Positions 25,774 through 34,275 are shown, counted from the first letter of the stretch. The stretch: DNA of 45,646 nucleotides from Brevundimonas diminuta 470-4 (GCA_000318405.1 KB291735.1:53368-99013); one strand, 5' to 3'. The notes: generated by a model from the letters alone, not told the origin. Numbers and translations are program-made.

Positions 25774-27447
25774 ATGGACCTGAGCAAACTCGCATTCGTC
25801 GCCGTCGAAACGCCCGGCCTTCCTACTGTGACGATCGACGTCGGTTCGGGGGATTTTGAAACCTGGGCGAGGCGAGGATTGCGCCAGTCACGCTGGCCGG
25901 ATGGTCCCGATTTCGTCAGGGCGCTGCTGACCGAACGGGCGCGCATCATGACCCCGGACCAGGCCTGGGCGGCGGCGCCGGCAGCGTTCGATCCCGCCGC
26001 CGCCTCCGCGGTCGCGGTCGAGTTGATAGATGAGTTCGCCGCCGCCCTGATCGCAAGGGCCTCCGGCTTCCTTGTGCCTCATCTGGAGAGCCGGGACGGC
26101 AAGGTGGTCGCACGGGACGCGGAGATGGCAAAGGCCTCGTTGGCGATCCTGCGGGACGAAACTCCCGCAACCGCGCTCATGCGGATTGTCGCCGCGAAAA
26201 CCGCTGACCGGGAATTGGCGCGACAGAAGGCGGCGGCGCGCTATGACCGTCAGTTGGGCGCAACCCAGCAGGCGGCAATCGGGATCAGCCGGGTTCTGGC
26301 TGAACAGAGCAAGCTGTCCGAACTGATGCGACAGGCCAGCCCTGCCTTTGCGCTGAAAGAGACCTTGGGGCGGGTCGGCGCCTCCTCGACCCTGCTCGCC
26401 GCCATGGGCGAGGACAGCACGGTGTCGAGGATGATGCGCGAGAACTCGCCCTTGCGGGACGTAGCGTCGGGTTGGACCCAAAGGCTGAGCATCCTCACGC
26501 GGGACAGGGACATTCTCCAAGACTCGATCCGGACCGCGCTGGAGGGTCAGAGCATTCTGAAGACCGCCGGCCTCGCCGACGCTCTGAGACTCTCGGCTGT
26601 TGAGCGCGCCGCCACGGGTGGTGTGCTGGAAACATGGCGGCGGGCTGAAACCGCTTCCGCCCTCGCCCTTGCAATCTCGGGAACGCCCTCCTGGGCCCGG
26701 TCGCTCAATCGCCAACTCGATCTGGGTCTACCCCGGGCCGCGCTCGCAGGTCTCGCGATCTTCTCGGCCGCAGACATGGCCGACGCGACGACGCTCGCCG
26801 AGACCGTCGCCGCACTCGGCGTGCAGGGCCGTCCGGGTTGGCTCTACACCGCTGACGCCGTCCTGGTCGGAGGCGCTCCGCCGAGCGCCGGTTCGGCCGT
26901 TCTGCGCGACTACGACGCCGCCGACGGGAACACCCCGGTGGGCGAGACCGTCGGGGACATTCAGGCCTTCGATTCAGGCGGTCTGGAGGGCTTGCAGGAT
27001 CGCGTGGATCGCATCCCCGATCGCCTTTCGATGTTGAGTCGCGCCGACCTCGTGGGGTGCCATGGCCTGGTCAATCTTATAGCCGTTCTTCTGGCCGTCG
27101 CGGCCATCGCGACCACAGTGGCCTTCGAGCTCGATGATCGCGACACCCAAGCGCTTATCGCTATGGAAGCGAAGAACAATGCTGTTCTCGACCGGATCGC
27201 GCAGACGCAGGCGGATATCGTTCAAGCCGCCCGGGATGACCGGAACGTCCGAGGGCTGAACCGCTCCTCCTGGCTGCGTGTTGAACCGGATCAATCGGCG
27301 GCGCCCATCCGTAAGCTGTTCCCGGACGAACTTGTCCGGGTCAGAACGGCGCAAGGCAGTTGGGTGGAGGTCGAGGTGTTCGATTACGGTGGCGGCTCAA
27401 CCGTCGGCTGGATGCCAAGGTCGGCGCTGGCCGCTCCCCGCGCCTGA
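25774..27447 (+). CDS. Membrane protein with C-terminal SH3-like domain, unknown function
   Basis: A 557-aa protein. The first 400 or so residues are helical, Ala-rich and without signal peptide; one transmembrane helix lies near residues 430-452 (LVNLIAVLLAVAAIATTVAF). After it comes a short helical stretch and then a bacterial SH3-like domain (about 490-552): WLRVEPDQSA, ELVRVRTAQGSWVEVEVFDY, VGWMPRSAL. The order suggests a cytoplasmic body tethered to the membrane, with the SH3-like part outside. I do not recognise the N-terminal family. Similar long-helical, membrane and SH3 layouts occur in accessory, possibly anti-phage, genes, which is speculation. It precedes hipB by 170 nt on the same strand. 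Confidence 0.7.
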   Translation: MDLSKLAFVAVETPGLPTVTIDVGSGDFETWARRGLRQSRWPDGPDFVRALLTERARIMTPDQAWAAAPAAFDPAAASAVAVELIDEFAAALIARASGFLVPHLESRDGKVVARDAEMAKASLAILRDETPATALMRIVAAKTADRELARQKAAARYDRQLGATQQAAIGISRVLAEQSKLSELMRQASPAFALKETLGRVGASSTLLAAMGEDSTVSRMMRENSPLRDVASGWTQRLSILTRDRDILQDSIRTALEGQSILKTAGLADALRLSAVERAATGGVLETWRRAETASALALAISGTPSWARSLNRQLDLGLPRAALAGLAIFSAADMADATTLAETVAALGVQGRPGWLYTADAVLVGGAPPSAGSAVLRDYDAADGNTPVGETVGDIQAFDSGGLEGLQDRVDRIPDRLSMLSRADLVGCHGLVNLIAVLLAVAAIATTVAFELDDRDTQALIAMEAKNNAVLDRIAQTQADIVQAARDDRNVRGLNRSSWLRVEPDQSAAPIRKLFPDELVRVRTAQGSWVEVEVFDYGGGSTVGWMPRSALAAPRA

Positions 27448-27572
27448 GAAGCGTATGTTGTGTTCAGATAAGCCTACTCTCTTTGGCGAAGAGGCCTTCC
27501 TCTTGGCTCTCAGGCGATGTGTTTGGCCGCTCGTATCGCCAATCAAGGACATAGAAGAGTTCTGATTAGGGA

Positions 27573-27625
27573 TATAATGATAGCATTTAGGTCAGTTATC
27601 TTGCTACAATAGCGCTTATGATAGC
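27573..27625 (+). promoter_or_regulatory. hipB control region with repeated operator-like boxes
   Basis: This AT-rich stretch has TATAAT at 27573-27578, a repeated ATGATAGC at 27577-27584 and 27618-27625, and the small inverted repeat GCTA-CAA-TAGC at 27603-27613. TACAAT at 27605-27610 lies 7 nt before the ATG at 27618, and no ribosome-binding site is visible, which would fit a leaderless mRNA. Autorepression by HipB at the repeated boxes is inferred. Confidence 0.4.
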
Positions 27626-27926
27626 CCTTATGACACCAAGCAGAGGTTTGGAGCAGTTGGCTTCCAATCTCCAGCAGAGACGTCTCGGGCTTGGGTTGAC
27701 CCAAGCCGGCCTCTCCGCCCGGTCAGGTGTTCCGCTCGGCACGCTGAAGAAGTTCGAACAAACCGGCCAAACGTCCACGGAAGCCCTTATGAAACTTCTG
27801 ATCGCCGTGGGGGCGGCTGAGGCGACGTTGAAGGCGTCGGCGCCGGAGGCCACGGCCTTCGCATCGATCAACGAGGTGCTGGACGCAACGCCCAAGCCTT
27901 CTCGCAAACGCGGCTGGCGGACGTGA
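27618..27926 (+). CDS. hipB: HipB-like antitoxin (XRE HTH)
   Basis: A 102-aa protein with an XRE/Cro helix-turn-helix at about residues 12-65 (LGLTQAGLSARSGVPLGTLK) and a helical tail. HipB represses the hipBA operon and neutralises HipA kinase. The stop overlaps the hipA GTG start (GTGA). A second ATG four codons in (27630) is an alternative start. Since hipA is cut short, hipB is now an orphan antitoxin. Confidence 0.85.
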   Translation: MIALMTPSRGLEQLASNLQQRRLGLGLTQAGLSARSGVPLGTLKKFEQTGQTSTEALMKLLIAVGAAEATLKASAPEATAFASINEVLDATPKPSRKRGWRT

Positions 27927-28192
27927 AGATCACGCCCGTCAACGCCGTGAGCGTCGGTCTTGATTTCGGCGACGGCGCTGTCCCGGTTGGGCGGCTCGCA
28001 ACCCGCGACCGGCGCATCTACTTCGAGTATGATGCGGCCTTCGTTTCAGCGGGTCTGGAGATATCTCCGCATCGACTCCCGCTGCGACCGGGCCTGGTTT
28101 CGGGAGATCCTTATCTGTTCGAGGGACTGCCCGGCGTCTTCAACGACAGCCTCCCGGAGCCGAGGCGCCGGTCGAGGGCGATGAAGGTCTGA
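27923..28192 (+). pseudogene. hipA: HipA kinase, N-terminal fragment
   Basis: From a GTG at 27923 the frame encodes the N-terminal HipA-couple domain (VGRLATRDRRIYFEYDAAF and GLPGVFNDSLP). The homologous part stops after about 78 codons (28156), exactly where HipA proteins continue with DGWG and the kinase domain. The remaining residues to the stop at 28192 are the wrong frame of a parB gene. The kinase core (about 350 residues) is absent, so no toxin is made. Confidence 0.85.
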
Positions 28193-28911
28193 CGCCCCTT
28201 TCGGAGCGTCTGGTCCTCGACCTCACGGCCCACCGGACCATGGGGCTGCGTGACGCGGTTCAGGCCGATCCGGATGTCGCCCTGTCTGTCGTCGTCCACG
28301 CCCTCGCCCTGCAGGTCTTCTATGCCGGATACGGCGACTGGAGCGTTCTGCAACTGCGACTGCAGACGCCGGGGCTGGACCGGGCGGCGCCGGGCGTCTC
28401 CGACGCGCCCGCCGGTCGGCAGGTGTCGGATCGCTGCGAGGCGTGGGGCGCGCGACTGCCGGAGAAGCCGCAAGACCTGTGCTCCGTGGTGACGGCGTTG
28501 TCCCGTACCGAACGGCTGGACCTGATGGCGACCTGTGCGGGCGTCGGCGTGCTCGCCGTCCGCGATCCTCACGACCGCCGCCCCGGCGCGTGGGATCATG
28601 CCGACACCCTGGCCACGGCGGTCGGTCTGGACATGACCCGGACATGGTCCGCGACGGCGTCCTCGTACTTCTCGCGCGTGCCCAAGGCGCGGGTTCTGGA
28701 GGCCGTCACCGAGGCGACCAACGCCGAGGAAGCCGGACGGATCGCGGGGTTCAGGAAGGGCGACATGGCGGACGCCGCCGAACGTCTGGTCGAGGGCAAG
28801 GGGTGGCTGCCGCCCCTGCTGAGGACGGCGCCTATCGCGGCGGAAGCGGCGGCGCCCGGCGAGACCGGGCAAGACGGCGGGGACGACGACTACGTCTTCG
28901 CCGCCGAATAG
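28159..28911 (+). pseudogene. ParB/RepB/Spo0J partition protein, C-terminal fragment
   Basis: The frame from 28159 encodes about 250 residues typical of the C-terminal half of the long (600-700 aa) ParB-like proteins of alphaproteobacterial plasmids and ICEs: LTPLSERLVLDLTAHRTMGL, ALQVFYAGYG, then LDMTRTWSATASSYFSRVPK and GWLPPLLRT. The N-terminal ParB nuclease-like and HTH domains are missing, replaced by hipA. An internal ATG at 28240 could allow a C-terminal product, but no ribosome site is evident. A strong terminator follows at 28934. Confidence 0.82.
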
Positions 28912-28933
28912 GCGGACGCCCACTTCAAACTCG

Positions 28934-28970
28934 CCGCGCGCCCTTCGGGGGCGCGCGGCCTTTTTGTTTT
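28934..28970 (+). terminator. Rho-independent terminator after parB fragment
   Basis: CCGCGCGCCC, loop TTCGG, GGGCGCGCGG is a perfect 10-bp stem followed by CC and TTTTTGTTTT. It begins 23 nt after the parB-fragment stop and is a textbook intrinsic terminator. Confidence 0.9.
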
Positions 28971-29074
28971 CGGCAGGACGGTCAGCCTCTGTCCGCGCAT
29001 GAAGACTGCGCGCGAACCGACGGCCTTCCGACGGTGAGCTTGAGGCGCACGGCGTCACCACCCATGATGGCGCC

Positions 29075-30412
29075 ATGACGCACGAGGGGCCGAACTGGAT
29101 CGCGCCGCGAGAGGGGCAGGACTGGCGCGACGACGAGGTGCTCGCCGCCGTCGACTGGTTGAAGGGCTTTGTGCCCCGGGCCGAGATGGAGCGTCGGCTG
29201 GACGCCGCGCGCGCCCGGCTGACCCGCGCGGGGGAGTTGTGGCGAAACGGCGAAGGCGCTGACGCCTATGATCCGGCGGACGCCGCCGCATGGTGGATCC
29301 TGCAAGGCGAAAGTTTCGGTGACGGCCGCGAATGGACGGCGCCCGACATGCTGGCGCGGACGGTTCCCTATCTGACCCGGCTGGGTCGCGAACTGGACCG
29401 GATCCGCGCGATCCCGGGCGCGGAAGAGCGCGCCGAGAGAATGATGAACGGCGGCCGCGCCGCCGTGGAGCCGGCGATCTATGAACTGCTCGTCGCTCTG
29501 GCGTGGTCACGCCATGGCTGGACGACCACCTTCGTGCCGGAAGTTCGCGGCGGCCCGCGTTCGCCCGACCTCGATGTCGCGCGACCACGGCGTCATTGGG
29601 CGGTCGAGTGCAAACGCGTCACGCGCACCGCCTACGCCGAGAACGAGCGCGCTCACGGACTCGCGCTCGCCACGCCGGTGCACCGCCTGTCCGAAAGGCT
29701 GGGCCGCTCCGTCGTCGTGCGCGTCGCCTATAAGGCGGAGCTTCAGGACATTCCCGCCGACTATCTCGAGGCCCGGGTCGCCGAGGCCCTCGAAGGCCCG
29801 CTCCAGTGGGACGACGCCGTGTCGGCGGGCCGCCTCACACCGCCGAACTGGCGTCTGGTGCGCGAAGTCATGGACCGCGACGACGTCTATTACGGGTCTA
29901 GCCGGATGATCGAACTGGCGTCGGGACGCTACGACGACCAGGCGGACCACAGCTTCTCCGGCCGCTGGCGACCCGCCGAGGGGCGGCCCTTCTATGCGTC
30001 CACCCTCTATCACTGCAGCGTCGTCACCTGGATCAGCACGGCCCGGCAGGCGCAGTTGCTCAAGGCCCAGCATTTCCGGCGGCTCATCGCCGACGCCGAG
30101 GGCCAACTTCCTGACGACCGCCCCGGCGTCGTCCATGTCGGCTTCGAGACGATGAACGGACACGCGTCGGAGCGGCTCAGGCATCTGCGGAACGTGGTCG
30201 AGGCCCGGCTCTACACCCCACGCAATCCCCGGTTCCGCTGGGTCTACGGCAACTATTTCGCGCCGGAACGCACCACGGCCCGCATGGAAACCTGGGCCCT
30301 GAACGAATCCATGGCGCCCTACAGGATCGGTCGGCACCGGACCGCCTGGCCGCTACCGGATCATATGCTGGTCTCGGACGAGGACGACTCCCAGCCGGGC
30401 ATGCATTTCTGA
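29075..30412 (+). CDS. PD-(D/E)XK nuclease-like protein, ICE cargo
   Basis: A 445-aa soluble protein. Its central part has the pattern of a PD-(D/E)XK nuclease fold: a helix with acidic residues (VEPAIYELLVALAW, residues about 131-144), then SPDLDVARP with Pro164-Asp165, about a dozen residues, and WAVECKRV with Glu178-Cys-Lys180. The N-terminal 110 residues are helical with an FGDGREW segment; the C-terminal 230 residues match nothing I know. Full-length members of a named family are not recognised. The ATG at 29075 has no strong ribosome site. It sits behind the parB terminator and before DUF736, a usual cargo position, so a defence or anti-competitor nuclease is plausible inference. Confidence 0.6.
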   Translation: MTHEGPNWIAPREGQDWRDDEVLAAVDWLKGFVPRAEMERRLDAARARLTRAGELWRNGEGADAYDPADAAAWWILQGESFGDGREWTAPDMLARTVPYLTRLGRELDRIRAIPGAEERAERMMNGGRAAVEPAIYELLVALAWSRHGWTTTFVPEVRGGPRSPDLDVARPRRHWAVECKRVTRTAYAENERAHGLALATPVHRLSERLGRSVVVRVAYKAELQDIPADYLEARVAEALEGPLQWDDAVSAGRLTPPNWRLVREVMDRDDVYYGSSRMIELASGRYDDQADHSFSGRWRPAEGRPFYASTLYHCSVVTWISTARQAQLLKAQHFRRLIADAEGQLPDDRPGVVHVGFETMNGHASERLRHLRNVVEARLYTPRNPRFRWVYGNYFAPERTTARMETWALNESMAPYRIGRHRTAWPLPDHMLVSDEDDSQPGMHF

Positions 30413-30820
30413 CGCGACCGCGGGCCAGCGAAGTGCGATCCAAGGCCGCCGTCGCCGCTTCTTGCAGGACTGGCGGGGCGCACGGACGACAGCGGGCCTG
30501 ACCCGGCCCAGAGGCGCTGTCCCGGCTGAAATCCCGGGTGTCAGAAACGCATCTCTCCCTGTTCTGGCCCGCCTTGCGCGGACCTCTCCCGGCTTGATCT
30601 GGTCGGTTCGCCTCGGGGCGCGCAACCGGTCGTCGCGACTTTCTTCCCCGGCCTTCGGCCTCCTCGCGCAGCAAGAAAGACGCGACGGCCCGGTCCTTCG
30701 CTGGCGCTACGGGCCCCTTCGCCTGCGGCGCGGCGGGACTGCGGCCCCTCTCCGGACCGACCTGACGATCGCCATCGAGGCCGCGACTGGCGTGGCCGAA
30801 ACTGAAATGGAGAGATCATC
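30413..30820. other. Non-coding leader upstream of the DUF736-ardC block
   Basis: This 408-nt stretch has no supported gene; frames through it are short and basic. It contains small GC hairpins (for example CCGGCCTTCGGCC near 30645). It probably holds the promoter of the DUF736/ardC genes, though no clear -35/-10 pair stands out. Confidence 0.4.
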
Positions 30821-31117
30821 ATGGCCACCATCGGAACCTTCACCCTCGCGGACGGCGCCTACTCGGGCGCGATCAAGACCCTGACCCTGAACGTCCGCAA
30901 CGCCCAACTGCGGCCCAATGAGAAGGCCGACGACAAGGCACCCGACTACCGCATCTTCGCCGGTTCCACCGAGTTCGGCGCCGCCTGGAAGAAGACCTCG
31001 CAGGCGAACCGCGACTACCTCTCGGTCAAGCTGGACGATCCGAGCTTCCCGGCGCCCATCTACGCCTCCCTGATCGAGACCGACGACGGCTTCAGCCTGA
31101 TCTGGTCGCGCAACTGA
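30821..31117 (+). CDS. DUF736 family protein
   Basis: A 98-aa beta-rich protein, [20 protein letters not shown], then [17 protein letters not shown] and a C-terminal SLIWSRN, the full DUF736 pattern. The family is almost confined to plasmids and ICEs of alphaproteobacteria and its role is unknown; single-stranded-DNA-related or establishment functions have been suggested by context only. GGAGAG lies about 8 nt before the ATG. A hairpin follows its stop. Confidence 0.93.
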   Translation: MATIGTFTLADGAYSGAIKTLTLNVRNAQLRPNEKADDKAPDYRIFAGSTEFGAAWKKTSQANRDYLSVKLDDPSFPAPIYASLIETDDGFSLIWSRN

Positions 31118-31123
31118 GAGCCC

Positions 31124-31148
31124 GGCGGCGGCGCACCGCGCCGCCGCC
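31124..31148 (+). terminator. Perfect GC hairpin after DUF736 gene
   Basis: GGCGGCGGCGC, loop ACC, GCGCCGCCGCC is an 11-bp perfect stem starting 7 nt after the stop, followed by TCCCTTCCT. The pyrimidine but not T-rich tail suggests partial termination, which would make DUF736 more abundant than ardC. Confidence 0.5.
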
Positions 31149-31185
31149 TCCCTTCCTACCATCGTGGATTTCCAAGGAGGCCGCC

Positions 31186-32094
31186 ATGTCGCGCCCCAGC
31201 CCTTCCGCTCGGCCCGATCCCCACGCCGAGATCACCGCCCTCATCCTCGCCGATCTGGACGCCGGGGTCCGGCCCTGGACCCGGCCCTGGTCCACAGGCG
31301 GCGCCGTGTCCCGCCCCCTGCGCCATGACGGCCGCCCCTACCACGGCGTCAATGTCCTCACCCTGTGGGCCCAGGCCGGTCGCCGCGGCTACAGCCGTCC
31401 GCACTGGATGACCTTTCGTCAGGCGCTAGCGCTCGGCGGGGCCGTCCGGAAGGGCGAGAGGGGCGTCTCCGTCGTCTACGCGGCGACGCTCGCCCGACCC
31501 GGCGAGGCCGACGCGGACGCCGCCCCCGGCGCCGACCGGGCGGACCACGCCCCCCGCTCCGGACGGTTTCTCAAGCGCTACACCGTCTTCAACATCGACC
31601 AGATCGACGGACTGGAGGAACGCTACCCTGGCCCGATCGAGCGGCCTGCGGTCGAACGGATTACTGCGGCCGACGCCTGGCTCGCCGCGACCGGAGCGGA
31701 AATCCGCACCGGCGGCGACGTCGCCTGCTACCGTCCCGACGCAGACACGGTGCACATGCCCCACATCGACGCCTTCGCCGACGCCGAGGCCTATTATGCG
31801 GTGCTGGCCCATGAACTGATCCACTGGACCGGCCATCGCACTCGTCTCGACCGCGACCTGAGCCTCGGTCGCTTTGGAGACGAGGCCTATGCCCGCGAGG
31901 AACTTGTCGCCGAGCTGGGCGCCGCCTTCGTCTGCGCCGACCTCGGCCTGACCCTCGAATCCCGCCCGGACCACGCCCGATACATCGCCTCCTGGCTGCG
32001 CGTGCTGCGGGGAGACACGCGCTTCATCGCCGCCGCAGCCGCCCATGCCGAGCGCGCCGTCGCGCTGCTGGCGAGCCTCCAGCCGCCGCCGTGA
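31186..32094 (+). CDS. ardC: ArdC-like antirestriction protein
   Basis: A 302-aa protein of the ArdC/DUF1738 family. The N-terminal ssDNA-binding domain (about residues 10-150) has VRPWTRPWSTGG, YHGVNVLTLW and KGERGVSVVYA. The C-terminal zincin-like metallopeptidase domain has His209-Glu-x2-His213 (LAHELIHWTGH) and a downstream acidic residue in REELVAELGAAFVC. ArdC proteins protect incoming single-stranded DNA from host restriction early in conjugation. AAGGAGG lies before the ATG at 31186. The frame is complete, and the position near the element's leading region fits its role. Confidence 0.93.
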   Translation: MSRPSPSARPDPHAEITALILADLDAGVRPWTRPWSTGGAVSRPLRHDGRPYHGVNVLTLWAQAGRRGYSRPHWMTFRQALALGGAVRKGERGVSVVYAATLARPGEADADAAPGADRADHAPRSGRFLKRYTVFNIDQIDGLEERYPGPIERPAVERITAADAWLAATGAEIRTGGDVACYRPDADTVHMPHIDAFADAEAYYAVLAHELIHWTGHRTRLDRDLSLGRFGDEAYAREELVAELGAAFVCADLGLTLESRPDHARYIASWLRVLRGDTRFIAAAAAHAERAVALLASLQPPP

Positions 32095-32112
32095 CTGAAG
32101 CGCGCGAGCGAT

Positions 32113-32206
32113 GACGCACGAGCATCACCCGATGCTCGTGCGCCCTCTGCCGCAGGCGCCGGTTTGGCGAAATCCTTGGCCTGTCCCGCCGTCGGCCGCC
32201 GACGGC
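32113..32206 (+). promoter_or_regulatory. Two perfect hairpins upstream of the HTH gene
   Basis: CGCACGAGCATC, loop ACCC, GATGCTCGTGCG (32113-32140) is a 12-bp perfect stem, and GCCGTCGG, loop CCG, CCGACGGC (32188-32206) an 8-bp stem. They lie between the ardC stop and the HTH start. The first may end the ardC transcript or be an operator; the second is 27 nt before the HTH start. Confidence 0.4.
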
Positions 32207-32232
32207 GTTCAAGCCCCGCAAGGATTGCCGCC

Positions 32233-32496
32233 ATGCACGACGCCCAGACCCCGATGCCGCCGCGCTATCTCCGCACGGCCGAAGCCGCACGCCACCTGGG
32301 CCTGTCGGGCCGCACGCTCGAGAAGCACCGGTGCTACGGCACCGGCCCCCTCTATCGGAAGATCGGCGGTCGCGTCGTTTACGCCGTCGGCGACCTGCAG
32401 GCCTGGGCGGATCGCGGCGTCAAATCCTCCACCACCGATCCGGGCCATGACCGCATCGCCCCGGCGCGCCGCCCCGAGCCGGATGCGGCTCGATGA
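32233..32496 (+). CDS. Helix-turn-helix DNA-binding protein (excisionase/MerR_17-like)
   Basis: An 87-aa protein whose core, RYLRTAEAARHLGLSGRTLE, KHRCYGTGPLYRKIGGRVVY and DLQAWADRG, is the winged-helix layout of AlpA/excisionase-type proteins found in ICEs. The start at 32233 is chosen for AAGGA 8 nt upstream and because the domain follows it directly; the frame is open further. Its stop overlaps the DUF2840 ATG (ATGA). It probably regulates the transfer genes or excision; no intact integrase is in the window. Confidence 0.88.
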   Translation: MHDAQTPMPPRYLRTAEAARHLGLSGRTLEKHRCYGTGPLYRKIGGRVVYAVGDLQAWADRGVKSSTTDPGHDRIAPARRPEPDAAR

Positions 32497-33053
32497 GCGA
32501 ACCGCGCGAGCACGGCGTGCGCGACGCGCCGGATTATCTGCCTCACCATCGCGAGCCGTTCGTCGTCGTGGCGACGCCGCCGGTGTCGCCGGAGCAACTG
32601 ACCTGGGTCGAACTGGTCTTCAATCCGGGGCGCACCGAACGCTGGATCCGGTTCGGCCATGGCGTCGATCAGCGCATCGTCTCGCGTCGGAACCGCTTCG
32701 TGGCCTTCCGGCCGGGCGCCGTCTTCGCCTTCGTCCGCTGGGCGTCGAACGACCACGGCACGGTGGTGTCGCGCCTCGATATTCTCCAGGCAGCCGATCC
32801 GTCGCGTGCCCGTATCGCCATACCGGGGGTGCTTCCCGGTGCGGTCAGCTTGTTGCGCCTGTCCGGCTGGCCCCGCGTGCGGCGCGCGCTCGAGGTGATC
32901 GATGCGGTCGAACAGGCCGGGTTCGAACCCGAGGCCGCAGCCCCGGACTACTGGCGTCACGTCCATGCCCGGCTGAGCGTCAGCCTGGCGCCGGTGGCCT
33001 ATACCGCCGAACGCCACCGCGCCTTTCATCTGCGTCAACAGGTGTCGTCGTGA
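32493..33053 (+). CDS. DUF2840 family protein
   Basis: A 186-aa protein with the DUF2840 pattern: TWVELVFNPGRTERWIRFG, RNRFVAFRPGAVFAFVRWAS and GTVVSRLDILQA. Found almost only in alphaproteobacterial conjugative elements, between the HTH gene and traF, as here. Function unknown. It is coupled on both sides (ATGA with the HTH stop, GTGA with traF), so the five genes HTH to lytic transglycosylase form one translationally coupled run. Confidence 0.9.
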   Translation: MSEPREHGVRDAPDYLPHHREPFVVVATPPVSPEQLTWVELVFNPGRTERWIRFGHGVDQRIVSRRNRFVAFRPGAVFAFVRWASNDHGTVVSRLDILQAADPSRARIAIPGVLPGAVSLLRLSGWPRVRRALEVIDAVEQAGFEPEAAAPDYWRHVHARLSVSLAPVAYTAERHRAFHLRQQVSS

Positions 33054-33565
33054 GCCGGCGCCCGGTGCTCGCCGCCGCCCTCGCCGGGCTCGCGGCCCTC
33101 GCGCTCGGTCCGCTCGCCGGGCGAACGCCGCTGCTGATCTGGAACGCCTCGGCCAGCGCGCCGACCGGCCTTTACCGCCTCGAACCCGGGGCCTCTCCGA
33201 TCCCGGGAGACCGGGTCGCCTGGCGGCCCACGCCGGTCTGGTCCCGCTGGATGGCCGAACGGAACTATCTTCCCGAAGGCCTTCCCCTGCTGAAGCCGCT
33301 GGCCGCTACGGCGCCATCGGTCGTCTGTCGTCACGAGGACCGGATTCTCATCGACGGCCGGACCGTAGCCCGGGCGCGCACACAGGATGCGGCCGGACGC
33401 CCTCTCCCGCGCTGGTCGAGCTGCCTCGCCCTAGCGCCGGATGCCGTCTTCCTGCTCGCCCCGGAGGTCCCGGACTCGCTCGACAGCCGGTATTTCGGGC
33501 CGGTCGATCGGCGCGATCTGCTCGGTCGGGTCGAGCCGATCCGGGTGCGGGAGGTTGGTCGATGA
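33050..33565 (+). CDS. traF: TraF-type S26 signal peptidase (conjugation)
   Basis: A 171-aa inner-membrane serine peptidase starting at GTG 33050. One N-terminal transmembrane helix (about residues 5-28) is followed by the catalytic Ser36 in SAPTGLYRL, the box PIPGDRVAW, and a Lys around residue 82 (PLLKPLAA) as probable base. The C-terminus has SRYFGPVDRRDLLGRVEPI. TraF processes and cyclises the pilin TrbC in P-type systems. It matches the trbC gene downstream. Confidence 0.93.
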   Translation: MSRRPVLAAALAGLAALALGPLAGRTPLLIWNASASAPTGLYRLEPGASPIPGDRVAWRPTPVWSRWMAERNYLPEGLPLLKPLAATAPSVVCRHEDRILIDGRTVARARTQDAAGRPLPRWSSCLALAPDAVFLLAPEVPDSLDSRYFGPVDRRDLLGRVEPIRVREVGR

Positions 33566-34275
33566 GGTCCCTTCAATCGACCCGGATGCGTCGTCGTATC
33601 GTCCTCACGGCCTGTCTCGGCCTGTTCCTTCCGGCGCCGGTCGCCGTCCAGGCCGCACCTTCTGGCGCGCCGCAGGTCGTCCCGGAGGGATCTGACGGGC
33701 TGCGGATCGAGGTCCTGATCGCGCAGGCCGCGCGCCGTTTCGGCGTCCCGGAGGACTGGATCCGCGCGGTGATGCGTCAGGAGAGCGGCTTCGATCCGGC
33801 CGCCACCTCGCGCGCCGGCGCCATGGGACTGATGCAGGTCATGCCCGGCACCTGGGCCGAACTCCGGCTCCGGCATGGCCTGGGCGCCGACCCCTATGAT
33901 CCGCAGGACAATGTCCTGGCGGGGACCGCCTATCTGCGTGAGATGTACGATCGCTTCGGTCCGTACGGCATGCTGGCCGCCTATAATGCGGGCCCCGGAC
34001 GCTACCTTCAGCATCGGGACCACGGCCGTCCGCTTCCCGCGGAGACCCGCGACTATATCGCCCGGATCAGCGCTCGGATCGGCCGACGGTTAGAACCGCC
34101 GTCCCTGCAGACGCCCGCCCGCCGACCTTCGGACCCGCGCCCCGATCCCGCCGCGGCGTCCCTCTTTCCGACTGACCTGTCAGACGCGGATCGTCCCGCA
34201 GTCGGCCCTTTCGCCGGCAGGCTGTTTGTCCGCCTCTCCGCACCCGCGCCCGAAGAAGGCGGCGAGCGCGAATGA
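33562..34275 (+). CDS. Lytic transglycosylase (TrbN/VirB1-like)
   Basis: A 237-aa periplasmic SLT-family enzyme. Signal peptide (LTACLGLFLPAPVAVQA), then the transglycosylase domain (about residues 48-165) with catalytic Glu74 in MRQESGFDP, AMGLMQVMPGTW and AAYNAGPGRY. It opens peptidoglycan for the transfer channel. The tail (about 170-237) is Pro/Arg-rich and disordered. Its ATG overlaps the traF stop (ATGA). Confidence 0.93.
   Translation: MRSLQSTRMRRRIVLTACLGLFLPAPVAVQAAPSGAPQVVPEGSDGLRIEVLIAQAARRFGVPEDWIRAVMRQESGFDPAATSRAGAMGLMQVMPGTWAELRLRHGLGADPYDPQDNVLAGTAYLREMYDRFGPYGMLAAYNAGPGRYLQHRDHGRPLPAETRDYIARISARIGRRLEPPSLQTPARRPSDPRPDPAAASLFPTDLSDADRPAVGPFAGRLFVRLSAPAPEEGGERE

Noticed and set aside
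32919..32930. GGGTTCGAACCC, resembling a tRNA T-arm
   Set aside because: It lies inside the DUF2840 coding frame (AGFEPEA), and no acceptor, D or anticodon stem can be built around it.
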